DNA of 64,000 bases. It comes from Meconema thalassinum. Its lineage: Eukaryota > Arthropoda > Insecta > Orthoptera > Tettigoniidae. Of the stretch, positions 11,163 to 22,336 are shown in pieces (the stretch's first letter is position 1; each line of letters opens with the position of its first letter). A program made the position numbers and the translations under genes. The notes under the pieces were generated by a model. That model had not been told where the DNA came from. It saw only the letters and a list, made by a program, of their open reading frames with translations, and did not search any database. The stretch covers positions 144,883,099 to 144,947,098 of the forward strand of contig OX336389.2 in NCBI GenBank assembly GCA_946902985.2, written 5' to 3'.

Positions 11163-11240
11163 TTGTAGCGTAGCGGTTAGCATTATTAGCTGCCACCCCA
11201 GAGATCCTGGGTTTGATTCCAAGCTCTGTCATGAAATTTG
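11163..11240 (+). repeat. tRNA-derived SINE head
   Basis: GTAGCGTAGCGGTTAGCATT resembles a Pol III A box region and TGGGTTTGATTCC a degenerate B box, spaced as in a tRNA. It is followed by non-tRNA sequence, so it is a SINE head or degenerate tRNA and not a functional tRNA gene. The better-preserved inverted relative is at 31,058-31,125. Confidence 0.65.
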
Positions 11241-11334
11241 AAAAGTGATATGAGGATTGAAACTGGGTCTACTTAGCCTTGGGATGACTCAAATGTGTAC
11301 AGGAGGATTTAATTTTTACTTCAGTCATTCCTGA

Positions 11335-12290
11335 AGTGGTTTTCAGTGGGTGCAAAAGTGGGTGCATAAGTGGATGCAAAATTAGATGCAACAGTGCGCG
11401 CAAAAGTGGGTGAAAAAGTGGGTGCAAACGTGGGTGCAAATGTAGGTACAAAAGTGGGTGCAAACGTGGGTGCAAAATTGTGTGAAATGGTAGATGCAAA
11501 TTAGGGTGGAAAGGTGGGTGTAAATGTGGGTGCAGTTTATAGTAGGCACAATTTTTACTAGAATGTGATTTGAGTAAATGTAATTTCTAAACCCAAGTAG
11601 TGAGTAGTCGGTTGGTTTTGATCTTTTGCACGCATAGACATGTCATATACACTGGTGATGGATACTCATGGCTTTAAGGTCAATGTATTTGAATGAGTGA
11701 GAACCATAGTTAGAATAAATACCCTTAATCTTAGAACATGATTCAAGTAGTATTTCATTTTACATAGTGCTAACCAATGTCTATGGTAAGTAAAGTTCAC
11801 TCGATAATATAAATAATAATTTAAGTGGGTGCAAAAGTGAGTGCAAAAGTGGGTGTAAAAGTGGGTGCAAACGTTGGTGCAAAAGTAGGTCAAAAGTGGG
11901 TGAAAAAATGGGTGCAGTTTATATTAGGCACAATTTTACTAGAATGTGATTTGAGTAAATGTAATTTCTAAACCCAAGAAGTGAGTAGTTGGTTGGTTCT
12001 CATCTATGCACGCGTAAACATGTCACATACACTGGTGATGGATACTCAAGGCTTTAAGGTCGATGTATTTGATTGAGTGAGAACCATAGTTAGAATAGAT
12101 ATCCCTAATCTTAGAACATGATTAAAGTAGTATTTCATTTTATATAGTGCTAACCAATATCTACGGTTGGTAAAGTTCACTCGGTAATATAAATAATAGT
12201 TCAAAGTGGGTGCAAAGTTAGGTGAAAAAGTGGATGCAAAGGTAGGTGAAAAAGTGGATGCAAACGTGGGTGCAGTTTATAGTAGGCACC
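11335..12290 (+). repeat. R minisatellite GTGGGTGCAAAA with higher-order units, copy A
   Basis: Runs of 10-12 bp units (GTGGGTGCAAAA and variants) at 11,335-11,530, 11,820-11,915 and 12,203-12,270. Each run is followed by a ~290-350 bp segment starting GCAGTTTATAGTAGGCAC, so the whole forms three higher-order units. In frame the minisatellite reads as repeated His-Pro-Leu peptides on the minus strand; I see this as chance coding. Copy B has two such units. Confidence 0.88.
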
Positions 12291-12519
12291 ATTTTTACTA
12301 GAATGTGATTTGAGTAAATGTAATTTCTAAACCCAAGTAGTGAGTAGTCGATTGGATTTGATCTATGCACACGTAAACATATCACATACACTGGTGATGG
12401 ATACTCATGGCTTTAAGGTCAATGTATTTGATTGAGTGAGAACCATAATTACAATGAATACACTTAATCTTAGAACATGATTAAAGTAGTATTTCATTTA
12501 TCATAGTGCTAACCAATGT

Positions 12520-13160
12520 CTACGGTGTACTAGCTAAGGAATTATTCATAAAGTCATTGAATATAAACCCTTTAAAATATATACCTACATTGATACTCCT
12601 TTTGTAGTACCAGCACTCAGCTTGATGATTGTTTGAGAGGTGGGAGAGACATTCCGTTGGGAAATTATGATGTAGCTTATAATAACAGTGATGCATTATT
12701 AGGACGTGTTGTTAATTATTAGTGGAATGAATGGTAAATGACTTTTATCTACCCATAAACTCTAGGATTAAAACAACAATCAAAATGTATATCATCACTG
12801 CTATGATTTCAAAAAATAGAAAACAAGCATTTTTTTTGTTTATTCAAAACGTACCATACATCGATGATTGTTCTTACCTACATAAATCAAATATACAGGT
12901 TGACTACTTGTATTGATATCTTGAAAAACATCATCAGGCACGTTATCAAAACGTGAAGGGAGAAATGTTTCAAACTCTTTCCAAATGCAAAGAGCGCCGT
13001 TTTCAAAATTAGTGTTTATTTTTTATGCTATGTATGCGAAAAGGTGTATGAATAGGCAAGTTGCTCATCTTCTTGAGTTCAAGACCACAGGCTTGACAGA
13101 TAGCATTCAAACCTTCCATGGTAGTCTATAAGCAAAAGAGAATAACTATGACACTCTTGT
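12520..13160 (+). repeat. S block, non-satellite part
   Basis: Unit-specific sequence (GGAATTATTCATAAAGTCAT, CAGCACTCAGCTTGATGATT) repeated directly at 27,370-27,700, 48,775-49,400 and partly 57,590-57,850. No gene seen. Confidence 0.65.
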
Positions 13161-13164
13161 CTCA

Positions 13165-14580
13165 ACATTGTTACAACCAGATGAACATGGACATTGGATA
13201 AATCTGTAATCAAGTTACAAACAGTCAAGTTGTTGTAACACGGATTTCCAAACTCGTATTGTCAGTGGCATCTAGTAATGAACATGAACACTGGATAGAT
13301 TGTTAATCAAATCACAAATAGTCAAGTTGTTTTAGCATAAATTTGCAAATTTGTATTGTCAATGGCATCTAGTAGTCAACATGAATACTGGATAGAGCGT
13401 TAATCAAATTACAAATCGTTAAGTCAATTTAACACTGATTTTCAAACTTGTATTGTCAGTGGCATCTAGTAGTCCACATGGACACTGGATACAGCGTTAA
13501 TCAAATCACAAATGGTCAAGTCGTTTTAACATGGATTCACAAAATAGTATTGTCAATGGTATCAAGTTGACAACATGAACATTGGATAAAGCATTAATCA
13601 AATTACAAAAGATCAAGTTGTTTAAACACGGATTTTCAAACTCGAATTGTCAGTGGCATCTAGTAATGAACATGAACACTGGATAGAGTGTTAATCAAAT
13701 CACAAATGGTAAAGTTATTTTAACACAAATTTGCAAACTTGTATAGTAAATGACACATAGTTGTCAACATTAACATTGGATAGAACGTTAATCAAATCAC
13801 AAAAGGTCAAGTCATTTTAACACAGATTTGCAAACTTGTATTGTCAGTGGCATCTAGTAGTCAACATGGACACTGGATAGAGCGTTAATAAAAATACATA
13901 TGGTCAAGTCATTTTAACACAGATTCGCAAAATAGTATTGTCAATGACATGTAGTAGTGAACTTTGGCACTTGATAGAGAGTTAATCAAATCCAAATGGT
14001 CAAGTCGTTTTAACACATATTTGCAAAATATTATTGTCAATGACATCTAGTAGTGAACATTGGCACTTAATAGAGCGTTAGTATTTTCAGTGCCATCTAG
14101 TAGTGAACATTGGCACTTGATAGAGCGTTAATCAAATCACAAATGGTCAAGTTGTTTCAACACGGATTCGCAAAATAGTATTGACAGTGCCATCTAGTAG
14201 TCAACATGGGCTCTTGATAGAGCGTTAATCAAATCACAAATGGTCAAGTTGTTTCAACACGGATTCGCAAATTAGTATTGTCAATGACATCTAGTAGTAA
14301 ACATTGGCACTTGTTAGAGAGTTAATCAAATCACAAATGGTCAAGTCGTTTTAACACAGATTTGCAAAATAGTACTGTCAATAACATCTAGTAGTGAACA
14401 GTGGCCCTGGATGGTATTTTAGAATTGTCAGTGCCATCTAGTAGTGAACATTGGCACTGGATAGAGCGTTAATCAAATCACAAATGGTCAAGTTTTTTCA
14501 ACACGGATTCGCAAAATAGTATTGTCAGTGCCATCTAGTAGTGAACATTGGCACTTGATAGAGCTTTCATCAAATCTCAC
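13165..14580 (+). repeat. ~97-bp satellite array, first array of copy A
   Basis: About 14 tandem monomers of roughly 97 bp, with landmarks CATCTAGTAGTGAACATTGG, GATAGAGCGTTAATCAAATC, ACAAATGGTCAAGTCGTTTT and ACACGGATTCGCAAAATAGT. Monomers are moderately diverged and some are truncated near 14,080 and 14,415. Related arrays in the same orientation are at 28,420-29,590, 49,412-51,295 and 58,450-59,900. Confidence 0.9.
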
Positions 14581-15005
14581 CTACATGTTTAGTTATGAAA
14601 AGGGTATTCACCTTTAATATAAAACTGCTGTTGCCAATTGAATTAGGTATAACCAGTAAACCAACTATCTGTAAATAAATAAACCAATCAATCAATCAAT
14701 CCATTCATTTCAATCCATCACTTACACATTGAGTTTAATCTATTAAATACATACCCCTCAAATATTTTTCTTTTTCCAAGTAACGCCACTGCTTTTTCTC
14801 GATTAACTTGTTTATAAATGATAGCACTGCAGCACTAATCACCTGGCATGTAACTAATGAGTGGCAATGATAGGTATAACCTTGCTTTTATATTGTTCAA
14901 TATTGCCAGGTTGCAAAAAATTGTCTACGCATGATTGAGCGAAATAGAATAAATCACTGAACATTGAGATTCGCGAAACTTCAAGATTTAAAATTAATAC
15001 AATAG
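14580..15005 (+). repeat. S block, distal part
   Basis: Segment with AACCAATCAATCAATC and TAACGCCACTGCTTTTTCTC, repeated directly at 29,590-29,990, 51,295-51,720 and 59,900-60,300. No gene. Confidence 0.65.
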
Positions 15006-15011
15006 TACATT

Positions 15012-15127
15012 ATGCAACGAGCCTAAAATGGCTATAATTAAGACACGAATATTTTTATAAAATGAGCGTATGCGAGTTTTATAATTTCCATAAGAGTGGC
15101 TTAATTACCATTATAGGCGAGTTGCAT
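15012..15127. repeat. Hairpin-forming palindrome, unit 1 of copy A
   Basis: Arms of about 36 bases (GCAACGAGCC...ATTAAGACACGA and its near reverse complement) flank a loop that is itself partly palindromic. It starts a ~640-bp tandem unit that occurs twice in each large copy. It could be a MITE-like element or a structural satellite motif. Confidence 0.75.
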
Positions 15128-15382
15128 TCGATTGTTTATGTTCGACGATAATTATAACTTTATTATATGTTTTAACATAAATATTCATAAATATCTGTTC
15201 AGTCACTAGAATGTTGTGATCGGGTGCTGCGGTGAGTAGTATATCTCTGTTTTCCCAGCTCTCTGGACAACCGACGCATGCGCTCTGTGTGCTTCAATAC
15301 CATATGTTCAGATTGTGTATTCAGTTAAACTGTCACCGAAGTCGTTTCAATACAACGCGCTGTGTAGAAATTGGTTTTGAGG

Positions 15383-15386
15383 ATAT
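15383..15386. repeat. Target-site duplication ATAT, left
   Basis: The four bases ATAT lie immediately left of the LTR at 15,387 and immediately right of the other LTR at 22,077-22,080. A 4-bp duplication is usual for Ty3/Gypsy integrases. Copy B has one version of the site (GGATATTAAG near 52,105). Confidence 0.85.
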
Positions 15387-16152
15387 TGTTACGTGCCACC
15401 CCTAGTGGCACTTTTGTTAACTGGATTACGGTGGGTAGGAAGCACAACACCAATTACTGCTTAAAGAAATAATTAACTTTATTGCGGCCAGAAAATTACA
15501 CTACTCTTCAGCAAATACAAGCAATAGGAACCTTACTCCAGTTTCCTCAAGTCTCTTGCTTGTGGAGATCTCTTGCTCTTTCACTTGTCAACAAACCACA
15601 GAAGTTAATCCTCCCGCTAAGGAGCCTAGTGGCCTTGACAGTACTACATGCAACTTCTTCCTAAAGTACGCCGACTACAGTTACTTACGAGCACTTGCTG
15701 CATGCTGTTCACAAGCTGGGAGAAACAATGTCACTGGATTACGTAACCACAATATCTCCGACACTCAGTGAAAGCACACTCACTCAAAACACAGGCAGTC
15801 CCCTGTATGTTTCTCACTTCCCCGCTCCACTAGGGGTTTCGCAAGTCACCACACTTCTGTCGCTCAGGATAATCACTCACACTAGCTCGTAAAACACAAC
15901 AACAACCACTGCTTGACAGGTCGCACTTATATAGCAGGCCGGTGACTCAATAAATGCTTCTAGATCCATCCAGGGTTCACGGCTTCTCGAGGTTTCCATC
16001 GCTGGTCCAGTCACGAATATTCTGGACTATCCCTTTGTCCTAGTAGCCCTGTTGCATAAGGCGCACGCAATACAGGAGGCAGGGCACAGCCCAGCCCTGG
16101 GGAAGTTGTGACTCAATGCGGCGAGCGATGAAACAAATTCACAGCCGTAACA
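15387..16152 (-). repeat. 3' LTR of the Gypsy element
   Basis: 766 bp, with ends TGTTACG and CGTAACA. On the minus strand it holds a TATA-like CTATATAA at 15,927-15,934 and AATAAA at 15,478-15,483, consistent with U3-R-U5 order. It matches the other LTR with about nine substitutions. Confidence 0.95.
15478..15483 (-). promoter_or_regulatory. Polyadenylation signal in 3' LTR
   Basis: AATAAA on the minus strand inside the LTR, downstream of the TATA-like element. The equivalent in the 5' LTR is 21,402-21,407. Confidence 0.6.
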
Positions 16153-16165
16153 CCACCCCCTTCCT
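16153..16165 (-). other. Polypurine tract
   Basis: On the minus strand AGGAAGGGGGTGG directly abuts the 3' LTR. This is the expected plus-strand primer site of reverse transcription. Confidence 0.85.
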
Positions 16166-16189
16166 AAAAAGGCTGATCGTCCCGATCAA

Positions 16190-19100
16190 TCATAGTTCCG
16201 TCTGTGTCCCTCCGTAGGCTGCCAGGCGATCTCGATGCACGATCTTCATCTTCGCCCTCGGGCTCCGCTGGATCCTGTAGACGACATCGTTGATCCGTTT
16301 CACGACTCGGTATGGGCCCTCCCAGGACTTCTGAAGTTTGGGTGACAGGCCTTTCTTCCGTAATGGGTTGAATAGCCAGACCAGGTCGTCCTCGTGGAAT
16401 CCGCCGGCATCCGTCTGCTGGTCGTATCGGGTCTTCATTCGGTCGGTCTCGATCCGCAGTTTCCTCCTCGCGAACGCGTGTACGTCCTCCAGTTGGTCGT
16501 CCAGTTCTTGACAATACTGGCTTACCGGGATCGGATCATTCCCAGGTCGGCCGAAGGCAAGATCGACAGGTAGGCGGAGCTCCCTCCCAAACATGGCCCG
16601 GGCTGGTGTGCACCCGGTGGCTTCATGCACGGCGGCGCGGTAGGCCAGGAGAAATAGTGGAAGATAATTGTCCCAATCCCTCTGGTGCTCGCTGACGACT
16701 ATTCGGAGATGGTTCTCGATGGTGCGATTGAATCGCTCTACCATCCCGTCGGACTGTGGGTGTAGCGGCGTTGTCCTTGTCTTCCGGATTCCCAGCAGCT
16801 GGCATAGGTTCTGGAACACCTGCGACTCGAAGTTCCTCCCTTGGTCGGAGTGCAGCTCCAGGGGTACTCCGTACCGGCTTACGAATTCCTTCACCAGGGT
16901 CTCTGCAATCGTCGCGGCTTCTTGGTTAGGGAGCGCATACACCTCCGGCCATTTGGTAAAGTAGTCGCTGACGACTAATATGTAGCGGTTCCCTGCATCG
17001 CTTAACGGGAATGGCCCAGCAACATCGATGGCCACTCTCTCCATGGGGCCGCCAACGTTGTAGGTCTTCAGTGGACCCCGTCGTCTTCGTCCTGGGCCCT
17101 TGCTGGCTGCGCAATCGTGGCACCTCGCGCAGTGGTTCTCCACGTCTGTTCGGCATCCGATCCAGTAGAACCGCTCTCTCAGCTTCTCCAGGGTCTTCTT
17201 TATCCCTAGGTGTCCACCAGATGATCCTCCATGAACTTCCTTCAGGACTTCCTCCGTCATAGCCTTTGGAACGACGACTTGTTCCCGAGATGTCTTCCCG
17301 TCGGTGCTCTCCCAGGTAAGGCAGATGAGGCCATCCCTTACAATCAGCGAGTCCCACTGCGCCCAGCAGGACTTAAACATTGGGCTGCAGTCACTCACAA
17401 TGTTCCACCCGGGTCTGGGGACACAGGCCCTCTTCCATTCGGCTATCAGTCCCAGGTCATCATCTTCTGCTTGTGCCCGCGTGAAAGATTCGCGGCTCCA
17501 GCTCCCTTGAAGTTCCACGGTAGTCCTTCGGCACTGTATCCCGGTGTTCTCCTCCCTTCGGGCACAGAAGGTGCAGTCTTCGGGGCACGGTCTTCGTGAC
17601 AGGGCGTCGGCGTTAGAATGCAGTTGGCCTTTCCTGTGCTGAATCTCAAAGTTGTACTGTTGAAGCCTCTCTAACCACCGCGCGAGTTGACCCTCGGGCT
17701 GCTTGAAGTTCAGGAGCCACCGCAGGGATGCATGGTCGGTCCTGATGAGAAATTCTTGCCCGTACAGGTACTTGTGGAAGTGTTCAATGGTCTTCACGAT
17801 GGCGAGCAGCTCCTTCCTGGTGACGCAATAGTTCCTTTCTGGCTTTGACAAGGCCTTGCTGAAGTAGGCCACTACTCTTTCCTCGCCGTCCACTACATGC
17901 GACAGGATTCCCCCTATGCCAAAGTCGCTGGCATCGGTATCGACGATGAACCTTGTTCCAGGTCTGGGGTTGGCCAAAATAGGCGCGGTGCACAGAGCCT
18001 GCTTGAGTTGTTCGAAGGCACTGTGGCATTCTGCTGTCCACGTGAAGAGTTGGTCCTTCACAGTCAGTCGATGTAAAGGTTTGGCGATGTCGGCGAATCC
18101 TCTCACGAAGCGACGGTAATAAGTGCAGAGTCCCTGGAAGCTTCGTAGTTGGGACTTGTCCTTCGGAACTGGCCACTCCCTCACAGCTGCGGTCTTCTCT
18201 GGGTCGGTGCGCACCCCTTCTTCGGAGACGATATGCCCAAGGTACTGGACCTGCTTCTGGAAGAGCTGACACTTCTTGGGGCTCAACTTCAGCTGGACAG
18301 CCCGTAGATTCATCAAGATCTCCTTCAGGTTGCAGTAGTGCTCCTCGAAGCTTATTCCCAGAACGATGACGTCGTCTAGGTACACCAGGCAGGTCTTCCA
18401 GTGTAGTCCCCTCAGAATGGACTCCATTAGCCTTTCGAAGGTCGCAGGGGCGTTGCACAGACCGAATGGCATGACGGTGAACTGCTAGAGCCCGCTGCCC
18501 ACAGAGAACGCCGTTTTCTCGCGGTCCTTAGGGTGGACCTCCACCTGCCAGTAGCCACTCTTCAAATCCAAGGTGGAGAACCATCTCGACCCTGATATGG
18601 TGTCCAGGGTATCGTCGATCCGGGGTAGAGGGTAGCTGTCCTTCTTCGTGACGTCATTCACCCGCCTGTAATCCACGCAGAACCTGGTGGAACCGTCCTT
18701 CTTCTTCACTAGCACGACCGGAGAACTCCAAGGACTATGTGATGGCTCGATCACCCCTTGCTCCTTCATCTCTTCTACCATCCGGTCGACTTCGGCTTGC
18801 TTGGCGAGCGGGACTCGTCGGAATGGGGCCCTAATCGGTGCGCTGTCCCCAACGTCGATTCTGTGCTGGACCAAGCTTTTCCTGCCGAAGTCTTTGCTCC
18901 CCACGGAGAAGACGTCCTGGAATTCGCGTAGCAGGTCCTGAAGTTGGCGTGATTGTTCCTCGTCTAAATGGTCCTGGGATCCTTGGTACAGCTTCTGTAG
19001 TTCATCTGGCAGTGTGCGTCTTCTTCGGTTGTCCGTCTGCAGGTGTCCGTCCGTCGTGTCGGTGATGCGGGCAATCCAGGTAACGGGCTCGCAGACTCCT

Positions 19101-21211
19101 AGGTTGGTGTCCCGGTGAACCGTAATGTCGTAGTCGTTCAGGTTGGACAGGCGGACGTACGGCCGAGACGTCGTGTTGATGAGGGTCTTGGCAACTAGCA
19201 ATCCTTTTGTCTGGATGTCCTCATATTTTGGCTCGATGACAGCCGCCACTCCCTCAGCAGTTCCTTCGACAATTACGGCGGCGCTGACCTCCGTCCTCGC
19301 AGGAACGATGACGTCCTCTCTCAGCCTTACTCGTCGTGCGGTGACGGCCTCGTGTGCTGGTTGCAAAGCAAGTTCCTCACCTCCGAAGTACAGAGTGTTG
19401 GTACTCAGGTCCAAGATGATGTTGTTCTGGTCCAGGAAGTCCAGTCCGATGATCTCTTCGTTTGATACGTCAGCCACAAGCACTGGATGCTTTATCACCC
19501 GTCGACCAATGACGAACTCCAGTGATGCTTTGCCATGTACCGGTGCGGTCTCTCCGGTCGCGGTTATTAGCTGGAGGTTCCTTTGTGTGTGTTGAACTCT
19601 CCACTTCGGGATCACGGTGGGACTGACGAAGGTCCTCGATGCTCCCGTGTCGATTAGCATGGGCCAGCTCTCTCCGTTGACGACTCCGTCAACCATCAGG
19701 CTGCTATTATCCCTCCGTAACTGCGTCACACGGACTTGGACTGCCGGAGCTTGACGACTGTCACAAGCCAACCTTTGCCCCCCTAGGCTGGCTGATACTT
19801 GCTTTCCTGGGCCGCGCGGTTTCCCTACGACTGACTGTCCCGACGGAAACCCTTGGCGGCGGCGATCACCGCAGTCCTTGCTCAGGTGGCCTCTCTTACG
19901 GCAGGTCCAGCAGGTCGGTAGTCCTCTTCCGGGCCGCCTCTCCGGACGTCCTTCGGCTACGTTTTTGTTGGTGGTGCCGCGACTATCGAAGAAACGGCTT
20001 AGCGCCTTCATCAATTCGTCGGCCAGGGGCTTGGTCTCGTTGGTTTTTGCTGGTTCGTCGACGTCCACTTGACGCACCCGCGCGTGCATTCTAGATGCCT
20101 GTTTTGCCGTCTCGAATTCAAGTGCGTGGCTCAGCGCATCTGCCAGGGTCTTATTGCGCGCGAGTCGCAGCGCCTGTTGAGTGTCCGAGTCCCGTAGCCC
20201 GTCGGTGAAAGTCTGCGTCGCTATCTGCTCCAGAAAGTCGGCCGGCGCTGTTGGGTAGGCGAGCCTTACGAGGCGTGCGATGTCCATCTCGAACTCCTGC
20301 AGGGTTTCCGCGTTCTTCTTTACCCGGGTCCGGAGCTGCATCTGGTAGGCCTGCTGAAGATGGCTATCTCCATACCGGGACTCCATATGGGCGATCAGTG
20401 CAGCGTAGTCCTGGGATCCAGTCGGGATGGCCTGAAGGACGTTAAGGGCATCGCCTCTCAGCGCTACAATGAGAGCTGTAGCCTTTTCTGTGTTGTTCCA
20501 GTTATTTATGGAACAGGCTGCCTCGAACTGACGTAAGTAGGTGCTCCACGGGACCTTTCCGTCGAAGGTTGGGGGCGTCACTCTGCTATGTCCCGTTCCT
20601 GATATTCCCGGTGTAACGGTGGGCGGGCGTTGGCGCAGCTCGTCAACTTCCTCTCGTAGAGCGTTGAATTCCTCTTTCACCCCCGTCAGTGGGCGTTGGC
20701 GCAGCTCGGCAACTTCCTTTTGTAAGGCGTTGAATTTCTCCTCCACCCCCATCAGCGGGCGTTGGCACAGCTCGGCAACTTCCACTTGTAAGGCGTTGAA
20801 TTTCTCCTCCACCCCCATCAGCGGGCGTTGGCGCAGCTCGGCAACTTACACTTGTAAGGCGTCGAACTTCTTTTCCACTGCTGCGACTTCCTCACGTAGG
20901 CCCTGTTCTAATTTCCTTTGGCTCTCCTCTAATTTCGTCAGCAGACACTCTTCCAGATTTTTCTGGCCATCCAGAAATTTGGCGGTTAGGTCCTCTGCTA
21001 ACTTATTTTGGCTGTCCTTCAGGTCCTCTGCTAACTTCTTCTGGCCATCCTCCATCTTCTTCTGGCCATCCTCCATCTTCTTCTGGCCGTCTTCCATTTT
21101 GGCAGTTAGGTCCTTTGTTAAATTCTTCTGGCCGTCTTCTATGCCATTTAACTTTTCTAGCAATGCTGCCAATTGCGCCTCCATTTTAGTTGTTTGCCTT
21201 GTAAAGGGCAT
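16190..21211 (-). pseudogene. gag-pol: Gypsy gag-pol, single frame with two in-frame stops
   Basis: One reading frame of about 1,673 codons from ATG at 21,211, interrupted by TAA (20,846-20,848) and TAG (18,485-18,487) and otherwise open. In order: Gag with a Lys/Glu/Gln-rich coiled coil and four 22-residue repeats (20,877-20,614); a Gag core (about 20,600-19,950); one CCHC knuckle, CWTCRKRGHLSKDC, at 19,912-19,871; protease with LIDTGAS near 19,650; RT with VVLVKKKDGSTRFCVDYRRV and the YLDD catalytic box at 18,383-18,369; RNase H with DTDASDFGIGG near 17,935; integrase with an HHCC zinc site (about 17,240-17,105) and the Asp-Asp-Glu residues (AIDVAGPF, HSDQG, VERFNRT); and a GPY motif near the end (WEGPYRVVKR). 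Gag and Pol share a frame, so no frameshift is needed. The start is chosen as the first ATG after the primer site, about 80 bases downstream. The two stops look like single-base changes. Confidence 0.95.
20614..20877 (-). repeat. Four 66-bp repeats within Gag
   Basis: GGGCGTTGGCGCAGCTCG-type blocks recur on the plus strand at 20,624, 20,691, 20,757 and 20,823, spaced about 66 bp, giving four 22-residue units of the form GVEEKFNALQ-EVAELRQRP. The heptad-like spacing suggests a coiled coil in Gag. The first unit carries the TAA stop. Confidence 0.9.
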
Positions 21212-21290
21212 GCACTCACAGGAAAATTAGAGAAAATGACCTGCTCGGGTTTTGAAACCAGGACCGTCAGGTGTTGTGCTTGAGTTCGTA

Positions 21291-21308
21291 ATCCCGCTTC
21301 TGACACCA
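21291..21308 (-). other. Primer binding site, tRNA-Leu type
   Basis: On the minus strand TGGTGTCAGAAGCGGGAT starts two bases after the 5' LTR. It is complementary to the 3' end typical of tRNA-Leu (CCCACTTCTGACACCA) with one mismatch in the part compared. tRNA-Leu priming is recalled from general tRNA knowledge, not checked against this species. Confidence 0.75.
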
Positions 21309-21310
21309 GT

Positions 21311-22076
21311 TGTTACGTGCCACCCCTAGTGGCACTTTTGTTAACTGGATTACGGTGGGTAGGAAGCACAACACCAATTACTGCTTAAAGAAATAATTAA
21401 CTTTATTGCGGCCAGAAAATTACCCTACTCTTCAGCAAATACAAGCAATAGGAACCTTACTCCAGTTTCCTCAAGTCTCTTGCTTGTGGAGATCTCTTGC
21501 TCTTTCACTTGTCAACAAACCACAGAAGTTAATCCTCCCGCTAAGGAGCCTAGTGGCCTTGACAGTACTACATGCAACTTCTTCCTAAAGTACGCCGACT
21601 ACAGTTACTTACGAGCACTTGCTGCATGCTGTTCACAAGCTGGGAGAAACAATGTCACTGGATTACGTAACCACAATATCTCCGACACTCAGTGAAAGCA
21701 CACTCACTCAAAACACAGGCCGTCCCCTGTATGTTTCTCACTTCCCCGCTCCACTAGGGGTTTCGCAAGTCACCACACTTCTGTCGCTCAGGATAATCAC
21801 TCACACTAGCTCGTAAAATACAACAACAACCACTGCTTGACAGGTCGCACTTATATAGCAGGCCGGTGACTCAATAAATGCTTCTAGATCCATCTAGGGT
21901 TCACGGCTTCTCGAGGTTTCCATCGCTGGTCCAGTCACGAATATTCTGGACTATCCCTTTGTCCTAGTAGCCCTGTTGCATAAGGCCCACGCAATACAGG
22001 AGGCAGGGCACAGCCCAGCCCTGGGGCAGTTGTGACTCAATGCGGCGAGCGATGACACAAACTCACAGACGTAACA
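21311..22076 (-). repeat. 5' LTR of the Gypsy element
   Basis: 766 bp, same ends as the other LTR. TATA-like element on the minus strand at about 21,850-21,857. It drives transcription leftward through gag-pol. Confidence 0.95.
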
Positions 22077-22080
22077 ATAT
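22077..22080. repeat. Target-site duplication ATAT, right
   Basis: Second copy of the 4-bp duplication; see 15,383-15,386. Confidence 0.85.
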
Positions 22081-22249
22081 AAAGGTACAGTGCTATTTCT
22101 TGTCTCATATTCACAAGTTTATTTACGCGAACATATGGACGGTGCACTTTCGGTAATTTATATAGACATGTTGGATTTTGAGCGCATGCGCGAAGGTATC
22201 CTTATCTAATTGGTCACATAACTGTTTCTTGAGCTCAGATTGGTGGGAG

Positions 22250-22304
22250 AAACTGTTTCATAATGAAAAATAGTGTTATAATGAGCCTCATTATGATACA
22301 GTTT
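22250..22304. repeat. Short hairpin, unit 1
   Basis: AAACTGTTTCATAATGA pairs with TCATTATGATACAGTTT (one mismatch). The same hairpin is at 22,886-22,940 in unit 2. Confidence 0.75.
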
Positions 22305-22336
22305 TCTGACACAGGGTCGAACCTAATAGTACATTA

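Larger units (their letters stand above)
15387..22076 (-). mobile_element. Ty3/Gypsy LTR retrotransposon, complete structure, two stops
   Basis: A 6,690-bp element on the minus strand: 5' LTR 22,076-21,311, tRNA-Leu-type primer binding site, one gag-pol frame (21,211-16,190), polypurine tract and 3' LTR 16,152-15,387, with ATAT duplicated at both sides. The order protease, RT, RNase H, integrase marks Ty3/Gypsy. No envelope frame follows pol. The two LTRs differ at about nine of 766 positions, so it is fairly young. The interior is GC-richer than the surrounding AT-rich satellites. It is absent from copy B. Two in-frame stops mean it cannot make Gag-Pol itself as read here. Confidence 0.97.

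Noticed and set aside
11269..11499. Open frames rich in His-Pro-Leu repeats (also 26,792-27,040, 47,843-48,073, 57,015-57,218)
   Set aside because: They are the translation of the R minisatellite, with no start context and present in both orientations; not a gene.
13165..14580. 97-bp arrays as a CRISPR array
   Set aside because: Monomers are repeats throughout with no unique spacers, and the context is eukaryotic.
13165..14580. CATCTAGTAGTG as an insulator (CTCF-type) site
   Set aside because: The match to a CTCF motif is weak and the motif is simply part of a satellite monomer.
15482..15892. Genes inside the LTRs
   Set aside because: Short overlapping frames present identically in both LTRs, with no domain; explained by LTR sequence.
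16164..16514. Separate proteins in other frames of the Gypsy element (also 16,926-17,357, 17,784-18,458, 20,541-21,230)
   Set aside because: They are shadow frames of gag-pol, without conserved domains.
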